Of a DNA stretch of 64,000 nt, positions 62,663 through 64,000 are shown in pieces. This DNA is from Nocardioides halotolerans DSM 19273 (GTDB lineage: Bacteria > Actinomycetota > Actinomycetes > Propionibacteriales > Nocardioidaceae), in the NCBI RefSeq assembly GCF_000422805.1, contig NZ_AUGT01000028.1:1-64000 (forward strand). Direction: 5' to 3'. Numbering within the stretch: the stretch's first letter is position 1; every line of letters starts with the position of its first letter. The notes under the pieces are model-generated. The model was not told the origin of the DNA, did no database searches, and saw only the letters and a list, made by a program, of their open reading frames with translations. Position numbers and translations under genes: made by a program.

Positions 62663-63436
62663 GTGCCCCTCCTCGCCGCCGACATCGGCAACAGCCACAC
62701 CGTGCTCGGGCTGGTCGACGACGGCGAGGTCAGCGCCGACTGGCGGGTCGCCACCGACGACCGCCGCTCCGCCGACGAGTGGGCCGTCCTGCTGCGCGGC
62801 CTGCTCGGCACGGCGATCGAGGAGGTCGACGGCATCGCGGTGTGCGCCACCGTCCCCGCCGTGCTCCACGAGTGGCGGGAGATGCTCGGCCGGCACTTCC
62901 CCGACGTCACCGCGGTCGTCGTCGAGCCCGGCGTGCGCACCGGCATCCCGGTGCTGACCGACAACCCCCGCGAGGTCGGGTCCGACCGGATCATGAACGC
63001 GCTCGCCGCCGCCACGGAGTACGGCGGTCCCGCGATCGTCGTCGACTTCGGCGGCACCGCGACCACCTTCGACGTCGTCAACGGCGCCGGTCAGTACGTG
63101 GGCGGCGCGATCGCCCCCGGCATCGAGGTCTCCCTCGAGGCGCTGGGCCGCCGCGGCGCCCAGCTGCGGAAGGTCGAGCCGGTGCGGCCCCGCAGCGTGA
63201 TCGCCAGGAACACCGTGGAGGCGCTTCAGTCCGGGCTGGTCTTCGGCGTCGCCGCGCAGGTGGAGGGCATCGTCGACCGGATGATCGACGAGCTCGGTGC
63301 CGCGCCCGCCGACGTCCACGTGGTCGCGACGGGCTACCTCGCCCCGCTGGTCGCCGACGAGTGCCGGTGCTTCACCGACACCGCCCCGTGGCTGACCCTT
63401 CGCGGTCTCGAGCTGGTCTTCGCCCGCAACACCTGA
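62663..63436 (+). CDS. coaX: Pantothenate kinase, type III
   Basis: 257 aa; phosphorylates pantothenate using ATP and monovalent cations. Seen: LLAADIGNSHTVLGL (ATP), VGSDRIMNALAA, VVDFGGTATTFDVV, GGAIAPGIEVSLEAL and VVATGYLAPLVADECRC. Closes the panC-panD-...-coaX stretch. The GTG has GGCGGAGC about 6 nt upstream. A 71-bp gap to the next gene holds the -10-like TATATT. Confidence 0.95.
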   Translation: MPLLAADIGNSHTVLGLVDDGEVSADWRVATDDRRSADEWAVLLRGLLGTAIEEVDGIAVCATVPAVLHEWREMLGRHFPDVTAVVVEPGVRTGIPVLTDNPREVGSDRIMNALAAATEYGGPAIVVDFGGTATTFDVVNGAGQYVGGAIAPGIEVSLEALGRRGAQLRKVEPVRPRSVIARNTVEALQSGLVFGVAAQVEGIVDRMIDELGAAPADVHVVATGYLAPLVADECRCFTDTAPWLTLRGLELVFARNT

Positions 63437-63493
63437 CCGAGCCGCGGGCCACCACCGGCCGCCACCGAGTCGGACCGGTCCCGCGCGCCCACG

Positions 63494-63499
63494 TATATT
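63494..63499 (+). promoter_or_regulatory. -10 element, downstream glycosyltransferase gene
   Basis: TATATT is 8 nt before GTG 63508 and the most A/T-rich spot in the area. Confidence 0.5.
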
Positions 63500-63507
63500 G
63501 CCCAGAC

Positions 63508-64000
63508 GTGAGCCAGCCCGTCGGGATCGTCATCCGCGCGCGGGGCGGACGCCTCCTGCTGGAGCGGGCACTGCGCAGCGTCGCCGCCCAGTCGCACGCC
63601 GACTGGACCGCGGTCGTGGTCGGCGCCGACCTCGGTGACCTCGGTGGCGAGGCCGCCGATCCGCGGGTGACCTTCCTCGACCTCCCCGGCGCCGGCGCGG
63701 CCGAGGCGGCGAACGCCGGGCTCGACGCGCTGGGAGCGCACGCGCCGGCGTACGTCGCCCTCCACGACGACGACGCGACCTGGCACCCGTCGTTCCTCGA
63801 GCGGGCGCTCGCGCACCTCGAGCACCACCCGACCGACGCCGCCGTGGCGGTCCGTGCCGAGGTCGTCGTCGAGGCGCGCGACGCCGACGGCGTCCGCGAG
63901 CTGAGCCGCGAGCCGCTGGCGCAGGACGACCACGAGGCCTCCCTGGTCGCCTCGGTGTGGGGGAGCTACCTCCCGGTCTGCTCGCTCGTCGTCCGCGACG
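63508..64000 (+). CDS. Glycosyltransferase family 2 protein, 5' part (runs off window)
   Basis: At least 164 aa, cut by the window end. N-terminal GIVIRARGGRLLLERALRSV in GT2 style, nucleotide-binding strand VVVGADLGDL, and the metal motif VALHDDDATWHP (DDD). No stop is reached. The GT2 assignment rests on these motifs only. Confidence 0.7.
   Translation, partial: MSQPVGIVIRARGGRLLLERALRSVAAQSHADWTAVVVGADLGDLGGEAADPRVTFLDLPGAGAAEAANAGLDALGAHAPAYVALHDDDATWHPSFLERALAHLEHHPTDAAVAVRAEVVVEARDADGVRELSREPLAQDDHEASLVASVWGSYLPVCSLVVRD

Overview
The window is a chromosomal segment of a very GC-rich actinobacterium, most likely of the Nocardioides/Propionibacteriales type. The evidence is strong G/C bias at third codon positions, many GTG starts, an HspR-controlled dnaK-grpE-dnaJ-hspR operon next to clpB, a class I lysyl-tRNA synthetase, DUF3151 and DUF3180 proteins, and an ftsH-folE/folP-folB-folK gene order typical of actinomycetes. 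It is almost fully coding (about 60 genes). I see no rRNA, tRNA, CRISPR array, transposase or phage gene.

Layout. 0-10 kb: a hybrid sensor kinase on the minus strand, then the heat-shock region dnaK-grpE-dnaJ-hspR and clpB, both with HspR (HAIR) operators and GGAAY/GTT (SigH/SigR-like) promoters. 10-20 kb: small membrane proteins, aminotransferase, pyrE, DedA protein, SpoU methyltransferase, fbaA, a choice-of-anchor surface protein, an MFS exporter and a DUF3151 protein. 20-31 kb: a DUF559/AbiEi-like protein, class I LysRS, diacylglycerol kinase, purA, a secreted repeat protein, a small catalase, purD and purB. 31-37 kb: a polytopic membrane protein, an ECF sigma/anti-sigma pair, a zincin, tilS and hpt. 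37-48 kb: ftsH-folE, then a globin and a five-gene sulfotransferase/glycosyltransferase cassette, then folP-folB-folK-DUF3180, so the folate operon is split. 48-54 kb: acetyltransferase, metallo-beta-lactamase-fold protein and a glycine-betaine-type ABC transporter whose ATPase gene is divergent from its permeases. 54-58 kb: glycosyltransferases with another sulfotransferase. 58-64 kb: DUF2520-panC-panD, nadB-nadC-coaX (CoA and NAD synthesis) and the start of another glycosyltransferase.

How genes work together: the chaperones form one regulon (HspR plus an ECF-type sigma factor). purA, purD, purB, pyrE and hpt supply nucleotides. folE/P/B/K make dihydrofolate precursors. The DUF2520 gene, panC, panD and coaX lead to CoA, and nadB/nadC to NAD. 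The sulfotransferase and glycosyltransferase genes in two places suggest a sulfated surface glycan (inference).

The most unusual content is non-coding. (1) Three separate families of intergenic palindromic elements with conserved cores recur in the window (3, 4 and 2 copies). Some copies supply the stop codon and last residues of the upstream protein. (2) Tandem duplications repeatedly begin on or span stop codons. (3) About 20 genes have a TANNNT -10 hexamer 6-9 nt before the start codon, implying leaderless mRNAs. In four of these the TAG stop codon of the upstream gene is itself the first half of the hexamer.
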